DNA of 12,425 nucleotides from Planctomycetota bacterium (GCA_017303565.1 JAFLCM010000028.1:1-12425); one strand, 5' to 3'; counted from the first letter of the stretch, positions 1-7,136 are shown. Numbers and translations are program-made. The notes: a model not told the origin generated them from the sequence alone.

Positions 1-492
1 CTCGGGGAACCGCCCCGGGCCGGCGTCGTGCATCGCGATCGACTGGAACGCGCCGCCCCCCTGCCGCCACCACAGGATCGGCGGGCTGTTCGTCGAGTGC
101 GCGAAGATCGTCTTGGACGTCACACTCCCTGCGAGCGGGAGCGTCGAGGCGCTCAGGAGCGAGCCGACGGGCGTGCCGTTGGACGCGTTGCCACCCTGGC
201 CCGGCGCGTCGTTGCGGATGTAGAAGCGGTATGTGTACGAAACGCCACGGGGAAGGCTGATCGTTGCTTTCCACACGGGGTAGGACGTGGGTTCGAGTTT
301 CACCGCGTTGCGAACGTCATCGGCACCCAGTTCGGCGAGGCTGCCAAGCACGAAGACCGACTGCCCCACCACGGTGGTCTGGTTCACCTGAAACACGACG
401 TCCTGTCGGCTCTGGGCGAACGCGGGGACGCACGCGAGAAGCAGCGAAAGGACGCACAGAACGGTCCGGTTGGTCATGGCGATCGACATCAT
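1..492 (-). CDS. Secreted protein with N-terminal CBM20-like domain (3' end beyond window)
   Basis: This reading frame is open from the left edge and is read from the minus strand, so its C-terminus lies outside the window. The protein begins with a signal peptide: hydrophobic TVLCVLSLLLACVPAFA, with probable cleavage after AFA. The next roughly 90 residues match the starch-binding CBM20 fold: VVFQVNQTTVVGQSVFVLGS, then LAELGADDV, then VKLEPTSYPVWKATISLPRG and YTYRFYIRND. Three in-frame ATG codons are possible, at 492, 489 and 477. GGAG at 498-501 lies 5 and 8 bases from the first two, which favours them. Family knowledge says CBM20 binds starch-like glucans and is often joined to a hydrolase, but no catalytic domain is visible here. 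The tryptophan of the usual LGxW motif is missing (LGAD), and no tryptophan follows in the second binding-site segment. Export is likely; glucan binding is uncertain. Confidence 0.82.
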   Translation of the reverse strand, partial: MMSIAMTNRTVLCVLSLLLACVPAFAQSRQDVVFQVNQTTVVGQSVFVLGSLAELGADDVRNAVKLEPTSYPVWKATISLPRGVSYTYRFYIRNDAPGQGGNASNGTPVGSLLSASTLPLAGSVTSKTIFAHSTNSPPILWWRQGGGAFQSIAMHDAGPGRFPE

Positions 493-633
493 TGGCGCTC
501 CGGGCGGTTCATCGGCATCGGACGTGGATTCGTTCACGGATTCGGTCTATGTTTGGTGGTGAATCCACGCCCGGCCAACCCAGGCACAGACCCCGATGAC
601 GCCGAGGGCTTCGCGGACCGGACCACGCACGGG

Positions 634-1704
634 ATGGTCCGCGGGCGCGGGGCGCAGTTAAACCCGCCCAACCGCTTCGAGCCGGTGTCGTTGCACGTGT
701 TGCCCGAAGCGATGGAGGAAGTGGCGATCGAGCACCCCGACGGCGTCGGTGTGGCAACGCGGGTGCTCCGCGACCGGTCGAAATCGGTGATCAACCCGGT
801 GGAGTCGCCGGACCTGAACTTCTCGTGGACGCTCAACCCGTACCGGGGCTGCGAGCACGGCTGCGTCTACTGCTATGCGCGGCCCACGCACGAGACGTTC
901 GGGCTTTCCTGCGGGTTGGACTTCGAGACGCGGCTGTTTGCGAAGACCGATGCGCCGGCGCTGCTGGAGCGGGAACTCGCCCGCCCGTCTTGGAAGGGCG
1001 AGCCGATCATGATGAGCGGGATCACCGACCCGTACCAGCCGGTGGAGCGGTCGCTCCGGATCACACGCGGGTGCCTGGAAGTCATGGCCCGCTGCCGCCA
1101 GCCGGTGGGGATCGTGACCAAGAACGCGCTGGTGGCGCGCGACGCGGACCTCCTGAGCGAACTGGCGCGGCACGACGCGGCGAGCGTGTGCGTCAGCATC
1201 ACCACGCTCGACAACCGGCTGGCGCACACGATGGAGCCGCGGGCCAGCAGCCCGAGCGAACGACTCGACGCGATCCGGGCTCTCGCACGGGCCGGCGTGC
1301 CCGTCACGGTGATGGTTGCGCCGATGATCCCCGCGATCAACGACCACGAGATGCCCGCGATCATGAAGGCCGCGAAAGAGGCGGGCGCCACCGCCGCCGC
1401 GTACACGCTGCTGCGGCTGCCCTACCAGATCAAGGACCTGTACCTCGACTGGCTCTCGCGCGAGTTCCCGGACCGGGCGGCGAAAGCGGAGAACCAGCTC
1501 CGCGAGGCACGCGGGGGCGAGCTGTATCAGTCCAAGTGGTTCGAACGCCACCGCGGCACCGGCCCCCGCGCCGAGCAGATCCGACAGACTTTCACGGTGT
1601 TCAAACGCACGCTCGGGCTGGAGCGGGCGCGGGCCGGCCAGAACTCCGGTGCTTTCTTGCGGCCCGAGGTCAGGAACGATCCGGAACAGATGCGGCTGTT
1701 CTGA
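634..1704 (+). CDS. PA0069-family radical SAM protein (spore photoproduct lyase-like)
   Basis: The 356-residue protein opens with MVRGRGAQLNPPNRFE, the typical start of PA0069-type radical SAM proteins. It carries the CxxxCxxC cluster motif as CEHGCVYC (Cys73, Cys77, Cys80), which should bind the [4Fe-4S] cluster that cleaves S-adenosylmethionine. Further family segments are GITDPYQPVE, VGIVTKN and PMIPAINDHE. The family resembles spore photoproduct lyase, but its substrate is not established. The C-terminus, QMRLF, resembles a beta-sliding-clamp-binding pentapeptide, which would suit a DNA repair role. The ATG at 634 has no clear ribosome binding site. GTG codons at 556 and 559 are in frame and would add about 25 residues of plausible coding sequence, so the start is uncertain. 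The gene is divergent from the CBM20 gene and convergent with the dehydratase gene. Confidence 0.9.
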   Translation: MVRGRGAQLNPPNRFEPVSLHVLPEAMEEVAIEHPDGVGVATRVLRDRSKSVINPVESPDLNFSWTLNPYRGCEHGCVYCYARPTHETFGLSCGLDFETRLFAKTDAPALLERELARPSWKGEPIMMSGITDPYQPVERSLRITRGCLEVMARCRQPVGIVTKNALVARDADLLSELARHDAASVCVSITTLDNRLAHTMEPRASSPSERLDAIRALARAGVPVTVMVAPMIPAINDHEMPAIMKAAKEAGATAAAYTLLRLPYQIKDLYLDWLSREFPDRAAKAENQLREARGGELYQSKWFERHRGTGPRAEQIRQTFTVFKRTLGLERARAGQNSGAFLRPEVRNDPEQMRLF

Positions 1705-1832
1705 CCTGACGGGCACCGATCCTCCTTGCAGGGACGGGAAGGCGCCGGTCGCAAGGCCGCCCGTGGTGAAATCGAGGCTCGCTCCGCGGGACACGTCAGT
1801 CGCCGAAGCGCCGTCCGGCCCAGCGCAATCCC

Positions 1833-2120
1833 TTAGGCGCTCATCCCGTCCGCGGCGGCGGCGAGCGTGAAGTCCTTCTCGGAGATCCCGCCGCAGTCGT
1901 GGGTACTCACGCTCAGCGTCACCTTATTCCATCGGATCAGCACGTCGGGGTGGTGCTGCACGCGCTCGGCGTACTCGGCGATCCGGTTCACGAACGCCAT
2001 CGCCGCGACGAAGTCCTTGAACACGTAGGTGCGTTCGATCTGACCTCCCGACAGGCACCACGCGGGGACGTTCTTGAGGGCGGACTTCACCTGGTCGTCG
2101 GAGAGTTTCGTCGGGGCCAT
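1833..2120 (-). CDS. phhB: 4a-hydroxytetrahydrobiopterin dehydratase (pterin-4a-carbinolamine dehydratase)
   Basis: The 95-residue protein has the usual length for this family. It dehydrates 4a-hydroxytetrahydrobiopterin to quinonoid dihydrobiopterin, which recycles the cofactor of aromatic amino acid hydroxylases; in many bacteria it may serve molybdopterin or other pterin chemistry instead. The diagnostic segment is present as AEYAERVQHHPD (His56, His57, Pro58, Asp59), followed by WNKVTLSVSTHD (His74) and GGISEKDF (Asp83). The paired histidines and the later histidine are the catalytic residues known for the family. The ATG at 2120 is preceded by GGA at a spacing of 7. No phenylalanine hydroxylase is next to it. 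It is divergent from the tRNA-modifying synthetase gene, with a 72-base spacer that holds a run of eight G. Confidence 0.95.
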   Translation of the reverse strand: MAPTKLSDDQVKSALKNVPAWCLSGGQIERTYVFKDFVAAMAFVNRIAEYAERVQHHPDVLIRWNKVTLSVSTHDCGGISEKDFTLAAAADGMSA

Positions 2121-2152
2121 CGCGGATTCCGTGGGGCGCGAGAATGCGGCGC

Positions 2153-2160
2153 GGGGGGGG
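2153..2160. repeat. Run of eight G between divergent genes
   Basis: An uninterrupted run of eight G lies in the 72-base spacer between the starts of the dehydratase and the glutamyl-Q tRNA(Asp) synthetase. It is outside both coding regions, so length changes there could alter promoter spacing but not a reading frame. No function is shown by the sequence. Confidence 0.9.
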
Positions 2161-2192
2161 ACACCGGAGATGCTTCGGGTATCTTCGCCGGC

Positions 2193-3164
2193 GTGACCGC
2201 CGCGTCAAACACCCGTTCTTTCTCCGGCGTCACGCGGCTGGCGCCGTCGCCGACCGGGGCGCTCCACCTCGGCAATGTCCGCACGTTCCTCGTCAACTGG
2301 GCGATGGCCCGATCCCGGGGCTGGAAGGTGGTCCTGCGGATCGAAGACCTCGACGGGCCGCGTGTGAAAACCGGCGCCGTCGAGGACCTGATCGACACGC
2401 TCGGCTGGCTGGGCATGGACTGGGACGAGGGGCCGCTCGTGCAGTCGGATGACCTCAGCCCGTACGTCGGCGCCATGTCGCGGCTGGCGCGGGCCGGGCT
2501 GGCGTTCCCCAGCAACCTCACCCGTGGGGAGATCGAGGCGGCGGCGTCCGCGCCCCAGGAGGGCGCCTTCAACGAGACGCGCTTCCCGCCCGAACTCCGA
2601 CCCGCCGGTCTGGGCCCGCGCGAGTTCGACGAGCCGGAGAGTGGGTGGCGGTTTGTCACCCCGCCGGGGGAGGTCCGATTCGAGGACGAGTTCCGCGGGC
2701 CGTGCGGCGCCGACCCTTCCGGGAGCGTCGGCGACTTCGTGGTGTGGACGAAGCGCGGCCAGCCGTCGTACCAACTCGCGGTGGTGGTCGATGACGCGCG
2801 CCAGGGCGTGACGAATGTGGTTCGCGGCGACGACCTGCTCGACTCCGCCGCCCGCCAGACCCTGCTCTACCGCGCCCTCGGCATCGAGCGGGTCCCGGTG
2901 TGGTGCCACCTGCCTCTGGTCGTCGGCGAAGACGGGCGGCGCCTGGCCAAGCGCCACGGCGACACCCGCGCCGCGTTCTACCGAGGCCTGGGGGTTCCGG
3001 CGGAGCGCCTCGTCGCGCTGATGGCTCGATGGTCGGGCATTGGTCCCCGGGCCGAGTCGATGACCGCGGGCGAGTTCGCGGGCCGGTTCGACCTCGCTAG
3101 CATGTCCCGCGAGCGCGTGGTTTTCACAGCGGAGCAAGACCGATGGCTGAGGCAGCGGGCATGA
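2193..3164 (+). CDS. gluQ: Glutamyl-Q tRNA(Asp) synthetase
   Basis: The 323-residue protein is a shortened glutamyl-tRNA synthetase catalytic domain without an anticodon-binding domain, which is how GluQ differs from GltX. The family attaches glutamate to queuosine at the wobble position of tRNA(Asp). The N-terminus has RLAPSPTGALHLGN, with the HIGH-type motif as HLGN (residues 25-28), followed by RIEDLDGPR. The KMSKS-type loop is RLAKRHGD (residues 250-257). LAVVVDDARQGVTNVVRGDD is the expected tRNA-acceptor-end segment. The cysteines of the GluQ zinc site are absent: the region equivalent to CxCTR reads SNLTR (residues 107-111), and the later Tyr/Cys pair appears as Phe126 and Arg130. No ATG lies upstream in frame, so the GTG at 2193 is the best start, without a clear ribosome binding site. 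The 3' end overlaps the DUF192 gene. Confidence 0.92.
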   Translation: MTAASNTRSFSGVTRLAPSPTGALHLGNVRTFLVNWAMARSRGWKVVLRIEDLDGPRVKTGAVEDLIDTLGWLGMDWDEGPLVQSDDLSPYVGAMSRLARAGLAFPSNLTRGEIEAAASAPQEGAFNETRFPPELRPAGLGPREFDEPESGWRFVTPPGEVRFEDEFRGPCGADPSGSVGDFVVWTKRGQPSYQLAVVVDDARQGVTNVVRGDDLLDSAARQTLLYRALGIERVPVWCHLPLVVGEDGRRLAKRHGDTRAAFYRGLGVPAERLVALMARWSGIGPRAESMTAGEFAGRFDLASMSRERVVFTAEQDRWLRQRA

Positions 3165-3697
3165 CGCGGACGATTCGGTGGCTGATCGTCGGCGTGGCGT
3201 TTGTCGCCGCCGCCGGGACGTTCCTCGGGGCCCGGGGGTGCGAGCAGCAGCGTGTGAAGCGGGAACTGGTGGACGGGGAGCGGGTGCCGGTGGTCATCGC
3301 GGGCAAGACCTTCCGCCTCGAGCCGGCCCTGGACGACGCCACCCGGACGCTCGGCCTGGGCGGGCGGAAATCCATCGAGCCCGACGGCGGGATGCTGTTC
3401 GTGTTCCCACAGCCCGGTCGCCTCGAGTTCGTGATGCGGGACTGCGAGGCCGATATCGACATCGCGTTCTTGGACGATGCCGGGCGGGTGCTCGCCCTAC
3501 ATGCGATGAAAATGGAGCCGCCGCGGGGCCAGGACGAGGCCATGATGGCGTACGAGATGCGTCTGAAGCGGTACCCGAGCCGGTACCCCTGCCGCGTGGT
3601 GGTGGAAGTCGCGGGCGGAACGTTCGAGAAACTCGGGGTGAAAGAGGGCGATCGGATGGACCTGGACCTGTCCCCGCTGAAGGCCCGCGCCCGCTAG
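3143..3697 (+). CDS. Membrane-anchored DUF192 family protein
   Basis: The protein has 184 residues from this start. A single hydrophobic segment (about residues 11-29, IRWLIVGVAFVAAAGTFLG) should be a membrane anchor or uncleaved signal. The rest is a DUF192 domain: TRTLGLGGR, GGMLFVFPQPGRLEFVM (residues 82-98), DIDIAFLDDAGRVLALH and a C-terminal VVVEVAGGTFEKLGVKEGD. DUF192 proteins are exported or membrane-bound, and their biochemical function is unknown to me. Two starts compete. The ATG at 3143 has GGAG eight bases upstream. The ATG at 3161 forms an ATGA overlap with the stop of the synthetase gene, the classical arrangement for coupled translation. Both starts keep the hydrophobic segment. 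The overlap implies co-expression with gluQ, though no functional link is known. Confidence 0.88.
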   Translation: MAEAAGMTRTIRWLIVGVAFVAAAGTFLGARGCEQQRVKRELVDGERVPVVIAGKTFRLEPALDDATRTLGLGGRKSIEPDGGMLFVFPQPGRLEFVMRDCEADIDIAFLDDAGRVLALHAMKMEPPRGQDEAMMAYEMRLKRYPSRYPCRVVVEVAGGTFEKLGVKEGDRMDLDLSPLKARAR

Positions 3698-3751
3698 GCC
3701 GATCACAACCACGCACTGTCGCCGCGCCACGTCGGACGCGGGGGCGATGGA

Positions 3752-3772
3752 CCCGGGTGCTCGGCCCCCGGG
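3752..3772 (+). terminator. Candidate hairpin terminator after the DUF192 gene
   Basis: CCCGGG at 3752-3757 can pair with CCCGGG at 3767-3772 across a nine-base loop, 55 bases after the DUF192 stop. It is followed by CGTCGTTCTC, which is only mildly T-rich. It lies in the 161-base spacer before the phosphatase gene. In GC-rich DNA such stems arise easily, so this is weak. Confidence 0.3.
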
Positions 3773-3858
3773 CGTCGTTCTCGGACCGTCGCGGGCGCGT
3801 CCGCGTGGAAAGGCGGGGTCGAGTGGGTCCTCTGACGTCAGCCGGTCGCAGCCACGCC

Positions 3859-5181
3859 GTGACGATCGTCACCGACCTCCCGCCCGAGCGTGCGCAGCCG
3901 ATGCTGTGGCGCGGGATCGCCGACCGCTGGCCGTGCGTGTGGTCGGTGCCGCGGGTGAACGCGCTGACGCTGGAGCGGGCGCTGGAGAGTCTGGGCGCTT
4001 CGGGCTCGGGCGAGCTCGGCTCGGTGGTGCTCGCGTACGTGGACGACGACGCCGACCCGACGGGCGTGTACCAGTTGATCGACGCGCTGTGGGAAGAGGG
4101 GCTCGGCGGCCTGCTGCTGTTGCCGAAGGTTGACGAGCGCCGCGCCCGCCTGGGCGGCAAGGGCGTGATCGTCATGGAACGATCCGCCGGTGCCGAGGTG
4201 ATTGCCGCGGCGCTGTACGCGCTGGTCGAACGCCAGGCGACGGTCGACGCGCTCAAGAGCGAACTCCGCACGACACGCCGGTTCCAGGGCGGCCTCCGCG
4301 GGCAGATGGAGAAGATCCACGAGGAACTCGAACTCGCCGCCTGCGTGCAGCGCGAGTTCCTGCCCAAGGCGCTCCCCAGCGTCGGCGGGATGGACTTCCA
4401 GGTGCTGTTCCGCCCCGCGGGCTACGTCAGCGGCGACATCTACGACATCCAGCGCCTCGACGAGGATCACGTGGGGTTCTTCCTCGCCGACGCGGTGGGC
4501 CACGGCGTGCCGGCGGCGCTGATGACCATGGTGCTCACCCGCAGCCTGACCACCAAGCAGATCGTGGGCGATTCGTACCGGATCCTCCCACCGTCGGAGG
4601 TGCTGGAGCGGCTCAACCGCGAGATGGTCGAGCGCCACGAGGAGAACCCGCGGTTCGCCACGGCGGTGTACGGCGTGATCAACACCCGCACTCGCCACGT
4701 GACCATCGCCGGCGCGGGGCACCCCCCGCCGCTCATCATCGGCGAGAACAAGCTCGAGCGCGTCGAGACGCAGGGCGGGCTGCTGGGCGTGTTCCAGGAG
4801 GACACCTACGACCAGTCGGAGTTCGTGCTGGGCGCCGACGAGGCGCTGATCATCTATTCCGACGGCTTCGAGACCGCGTTCCCCACCCCCGGCGCCGACG
4901 AGTACGGACGGAAGGTGCCGACACGCCACTACCTCGAGCACTTCACCCACATGGTGCGGCGCTGGCGCGAGACCGACATGGCCAGCGGGTTCCGTCACCT
5001 CGCGCACGAGCTCGACGAGCAGTCCGGCTCCCTGCACCAGATCGACGACCTGACCGTGGTCATGCTCGCGCCCGCCCAGGATCGCGAACTCGACCGCCTG
5101 ATGCGCGGCGAGCAGTCGGCGGATGCTCCCCGAGAGGGCGGCGCCCCGGCGGCGACCGAGTCCCGCGCCGTCGAACGCTGA
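3859..5181 (+). CDS. SpoIIE/RsbU-type PP2C serine/threonine phosphatase with receiver-like N-terminal domain
   Basis: With the GTG start at 3859 the protein has 440 residues. Residues about 180-420 form a PP2C/SpoIIE phosphatase domain. The metal-binding aspartates are visible: GYVSGDIYD (Asp193), LADAVGHGVPAALM (Asp211), IIYSDGFE (Asp335) and DDLTVV (Asp396 and Asp397). GAGHPPPLI is also typical. Residues about 127-165 look like a coiled-coil linker ending in ELAACVQREFLP, common in RsbU-like enzymes. Residues 1-126 alternate strands and helices (VTIVT, SVVLAYVDD, LLLLP, GVIVM), as in a receiver or pseudo-receiver. Such phosphatases usually act on anti-sigma-antagonist proteins in partner-switching pathways, but none is encoded here. 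In-frame GTG codons at 3805 and 3823 are alternative starts. No clear ribosome binding site is seen. The HAD gene follows after 42 bases. Confidence 0.9.
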   Translation: MTIVTDLPPERAQPMLWRGIADRWPCVWSVPRVNALTLERALESLGASGSGELGSVVLAYVDDDADPTGVYQLIDALWEEGLGGLLLLPKVDERRARLGGKGVIVMERSAGAEVIAAALYALVERQATVDALKSELRTTRRFQGGLRGQMEKIHEELELAACVQREFLPKALPSVGGMDFQVLFRPAGYVSGDIYDIQRLDEDHVGFFLADAVGHGVPAALMTMVLTRSLTTKQIVGDSYRILPPSEVLERLNREMVERHEENPRFATAVYGVINTRTRHVTIAGAGHPPPLIIGENKLERVETQGGLLGVFQEDTYDQSEFVLGADEALIIYSDGFETAFPTPGADEYGRKVPTRHYLEHFTHMVRRWRETDMASGFRHLAHELDEQSGSLHQIDDLTVVMLAPAQDRELDRLMRGEQSADAPREGGAPAATESRAVER

Positions 5182-5223
5182 AGCCGCGATTATCCGGACG
5201 CGCCCGGGCCGCTATCGTGCCCC

Positions 5224-5880
5224 GTGGACCGCGCGCTGATCTTTGATTTCGACGGCACCCTTGTGGACTCCGAGCCGCTGCACGCGCTGGCGCTCGAGGA
5301 GGTCCTCGCCCCGCTGGGAATGGCCTTCGACCACGCGCTGTGCGTCGGCCTGCCCGACGCCGACGTGATCTCGGGCGTGTTCGCCCGGCACGGCCAACCG
5401 CTGCCGCCGGAAGACCTCGAACGCCTGATGCGGGCAAAGTCGGCCGCGGCGTCCCGCCTGTGGGAGCGCGGACTGGGAACGCCCTACGCGGGCGCGGTGG
5501 AACTGCTGACCTCCGCGGCTTCGGAGGGCTGGAAGGTCGCGGTGTGCACCGCCGCGATGCGCCGCGAGGCCGGTCCGGTCCTGGAGCGCCTGGGCGTCAC
5601 ACGCCACCTCTCGGCGTTCGTCACGGCGGACGACGTGGCGCAGAGCAAGCCCGACCCCGCTTGCTACGAGCTCACCTGCCGGCGTCTCGACCTGCCGCCG
5701 TCCCGCTGCGTGGTGCTGGAGGACTCGGTGGCGGGGGCGATGGCGGGGCTGGGCGCGGGCTGCTTCGTGGTCGGGCTCGGGCACACCACGCCGCCGCAGC
5801 GGCTGCCGCGAACGCCGCGAACGGCTCGGCACATCTCGGAACTGACGCCGGAGTTGCTGGGCGGCTGGCTCGACGCCTGA
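5224..5880 (+). CDS. HAD-superfamily phosphatase, beta-phosphoglucomutase/phosphoglycolate phosphatase type
   Basis: The 218-residue protein begins VDRALIFDFDGTLVDSEPLH, motif I of the haloacid dehalogenase superfamily, with nucleophile Asp8 and acid/base Asp10. Motif II is AVCTAA (Thr109), motif III is the lysine in SKPDP (Lys142), and motif IV is VVLEDSVAG (Glu166, Asp167). A helical cap of about 65 residues sits between motifs I and II, as in subfamily IA (phosphoglycolate phosphatase, beta-phosphoglucomutase, CbbY). The substrate cannot be read from the sequence; it should hydrolyse or transfer phosphate from a small cytosolic phosphoester. The start is GTG at 5224, immediately before motif I. 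The gene follows the PP2C gene by 42 bases on the same strand and may be co-transcribed. A hairpin lies 26 bases after its stop. Confidence 0.92.
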   Translation: MDRALIFDFDGTLVDSEPLHALALEEVLAPLGMAFDHALCVGLPDADVISGVFARHGQPLPPEDLERLMRAKSAAASRLWERGLGTPYAGAVELLTSAASEGWKVAVCTAAMRREAGPVLERLGVTRHLSAFVTADDVAQSKPDPACYELTCRRLDLPPSRCVVLEDSVAGAMAGLGAGCFVVGLGHTTPPQRLPRTPRTARHISELTPELLGGWLDA

Positions 5881-5905
5881 GGCCCCAGGGCACGTCCAAA
5901 CGAAG

Positions 5906-5933
5906 CAGGCCCGACCTTTGCGGGCCGGGCCTG
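5906..5933. terminator. Hairpin between convergent genes, probable bidirectional terminator
   Basis: CAGGCCCG at 5906-5913 pairs perfectly with CGGGCCTG at 5926-5933 around a 12-base loop. It lies between the ends of the convergent HAD and thioredoxin-family genes. On the minus strand the stem is followed by CTTCGTTTGG, a weak T-rich stretch; on the plus strand there is almost none. Position and stem strength support the call, but the tail is poor. Confidence 0.65.
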
Positions 5934-5969
5934 TGAGATTGTCGCGAATCGGCGGACGATCGCGGGCGC

Positions 5970-7070
5970 TCAGCCGCCCTTCTCGCTCTTCGCCTTGGTG
6001 TACTCCTCGAGTGTGGACTTCATCTGCTCCTTCATGCCCTCGTCGTCGGCGGCCTCGACGGCCTTGGTCTGCGTCTCGATCGCCTTGGCGAGGTCGCCCT
6101 TGACGAAGTACGCGCGGGCCAGGGTGTCCATGATCGCCGCGTCCTTGCCCTTGGTCGCCTCGACGCCCTTGTTCGCGGCGGCGATGGCCAGGTCGGCGTC
6201 GCGCGCGTCGGCGGGGATCTCGCCCTCGGGGTCAACGATCGTCCACGCGAGGTGGTTCAGCATCTCCTGCTCGCCGGCGAACTTCTCGACCAGCGAGGCG
6301 CCGAAGGCCTTGGCCTCGGGCCCCTTGCCGGTCTTGGCCAGCGCCATGTACTTGAAGATGTTGAGCGTCTTGTACTTCTTCGCGTCGGAAGCGAGCAGGT
6401 CGTCGGCGGCCTTCAGCGCCTTCTCGTAGTCCTTCGCGCTGTAGGCGGACTCGAAGGCCTCTTCGAGCTTCTTCGAGGCCTCCTCGCGCTTGGCCTTGGC
6501 CTCCTCGAACTTCTTGGCGTCGAAGTCGCCCTTGAGGACCTCGTCCACCACGTCGTCCAGGCCGTCCATCGGGTGACCGATCCAGGCCACCTTGCCCTTC
6601 TGGTCGACGACGAACACGCAGGGGATGCCGTTCTGACCGGCGGCGGTCATGAAGGCCTTGGCGGTCTTGCTGTCGACGTCCTCGGCGATGCGGTAGGCCA
6701 TCTTGTCGCCGCGGGCCTCGACGAACTCCTTGGTGTTCTTCATGCCCTTGCGGGGCCAGATGGCGACGCCGACGACATTGACGCCCTTGTCCTTGAGCTT
6801 GTTGTGCATCTCATTGATGTGCGGGATGCTGGCGACGCAGGGGCCGCACCAGGTGGCCCAGAAGTCGAGGACATAGACCTGACCGGCCTGCCAGCCGCTG
6901 ATCGGCTCGCCCTTCAGCCAGTTCACGCTGTCGAGCTGCGGGGCGGCGTCGCCAACGCCCAGGCGCGAGGCCTTGGCCTTCTCGGCGGGCTTCTCATCGG
7001 CGCGGGCCAGCGCCGCGGGCGTCACAAGCAGGGCCGCGGACAGACCGGCGGCGAGCAGCGATTTCAACAT
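5970..7070 (-). CDS. TlpA-like thioredoxin-fold protein with helical, TPR-like C-terminal region
   Basis: The 366-residue protein starts with a signal peptide (MLKSLLAAGLSAALLVTPAA, cleavage near ALARA), so it is exported. Residues about 35-185 form a TlpA/ResA-type thioredoxin domain. The redox motif is WCGPC (Cys75, Cys78) inside YVLDFWATWCGPCVASIPHI, and the cis-proline is Pro150 in GIPCVFVVDQKG. Residues about 195-366 are strongly helical and rich in lysine, alanine and glutamate. They contain TPR-like stretches such as DTLARAYFVKGDLAKAIE. TlpA proteins reduce disulphides of exported proteins, often for cytochrome maturation; the tail suggests a fixed partner, which is not known. The ATG at 7070 has AAGGA eight bases upstream. 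Lysines are almost all AAG, which would suit strong expression. The gene is convergent with the HAD gene. Confidence 0.9.
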   Translation of the reverse strand: MLKSLLAAGLSAALLVTPAALARADEKPAEKAKASRLGVGDAAPQLDSVNWLKGEPISGWQAGQVYVLDFWATWCGPCVASIPHINEMHNKLKDKGVNVVGVAIWPRKGMKNTKEFVEARGDKMAYRIAEDVDSKTAKAFMTAAGQNGIPCVFVVDQKGKVAWIGHPMDGLDDVVDEVLKGDFDAKKFEEAKAKREEASKKLEEAFESAYSAKDYEKALKAADDLLASDAKKYKTLNIFKYMALAKTGKGPEAKAFGASLVEKFAGEQEMLNHLAWTIVDPEGEIPADARDADLAIAAANKGVEATKGKDAAIMDTLARAYFVKGDLAKAIETQTKAVEAADDEGMKEQMKSTLEEYTKAKSEKGG

Positions 7071-7136
7071 GGGTCGGGTCCTTGCGATTGGAGAACGGTG
7101 TTTTCGGTCCATTCGACGTGAAGGCGACTGTTCGGG

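Noticed and set aside
28..633. Open plus-strand frame extending far upstream of the radical SAM gene
   Set aside because: It is antisense to the CBM20 gene, which has a signal peptide and domain match; family proteins start near the RGRG motif, so the upstream part is fortuitous.
753..767. Sigma-54-like pattern TGGCA-N7-TGC
   Set aside because: It lies inside the radical SAM coding region, well after its start, with no gene placed to use it. No convincing sigma-54 promoter was found in the other spacers, including 11056-11113.
658..1794. Long minus-strand open frame over the radical SAM gene
   Set aside because: It is rich in Arg, His and Pro with no recognisable motif, as expected for the opposite strand of a GC-rich gene.
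1705..1832. Spacer between the convergent radical SAM and dehydratase genes searched for a terminator
   Set aside because: Only a broken stem with a mismatch near 1718-1739 was found; nothing supportable.
3832..3841. Ten-base palindrome CTGACGTCAG 17 bases before the phosphatase start
   Set aside because: About a dozen ten-base palindromes are expected by chance in a window of this size, and no second copy or partner regulator is evident.
3838..5037. 399-codon minus-strand open frame over the PP2C gene
   Set aside because: The plus strand carries all PP2C metal-binding motifs; the minus frame shows only low-complexity His/Val/Ala/Arg sequence.
6252..7121. 289-codon plus-strand open frame over the thioredoxin-family gene
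   Set aside because: It is Leu/Gly/Val-rich without motifs and mirrors the codon pattern of the real gene on the other strand.
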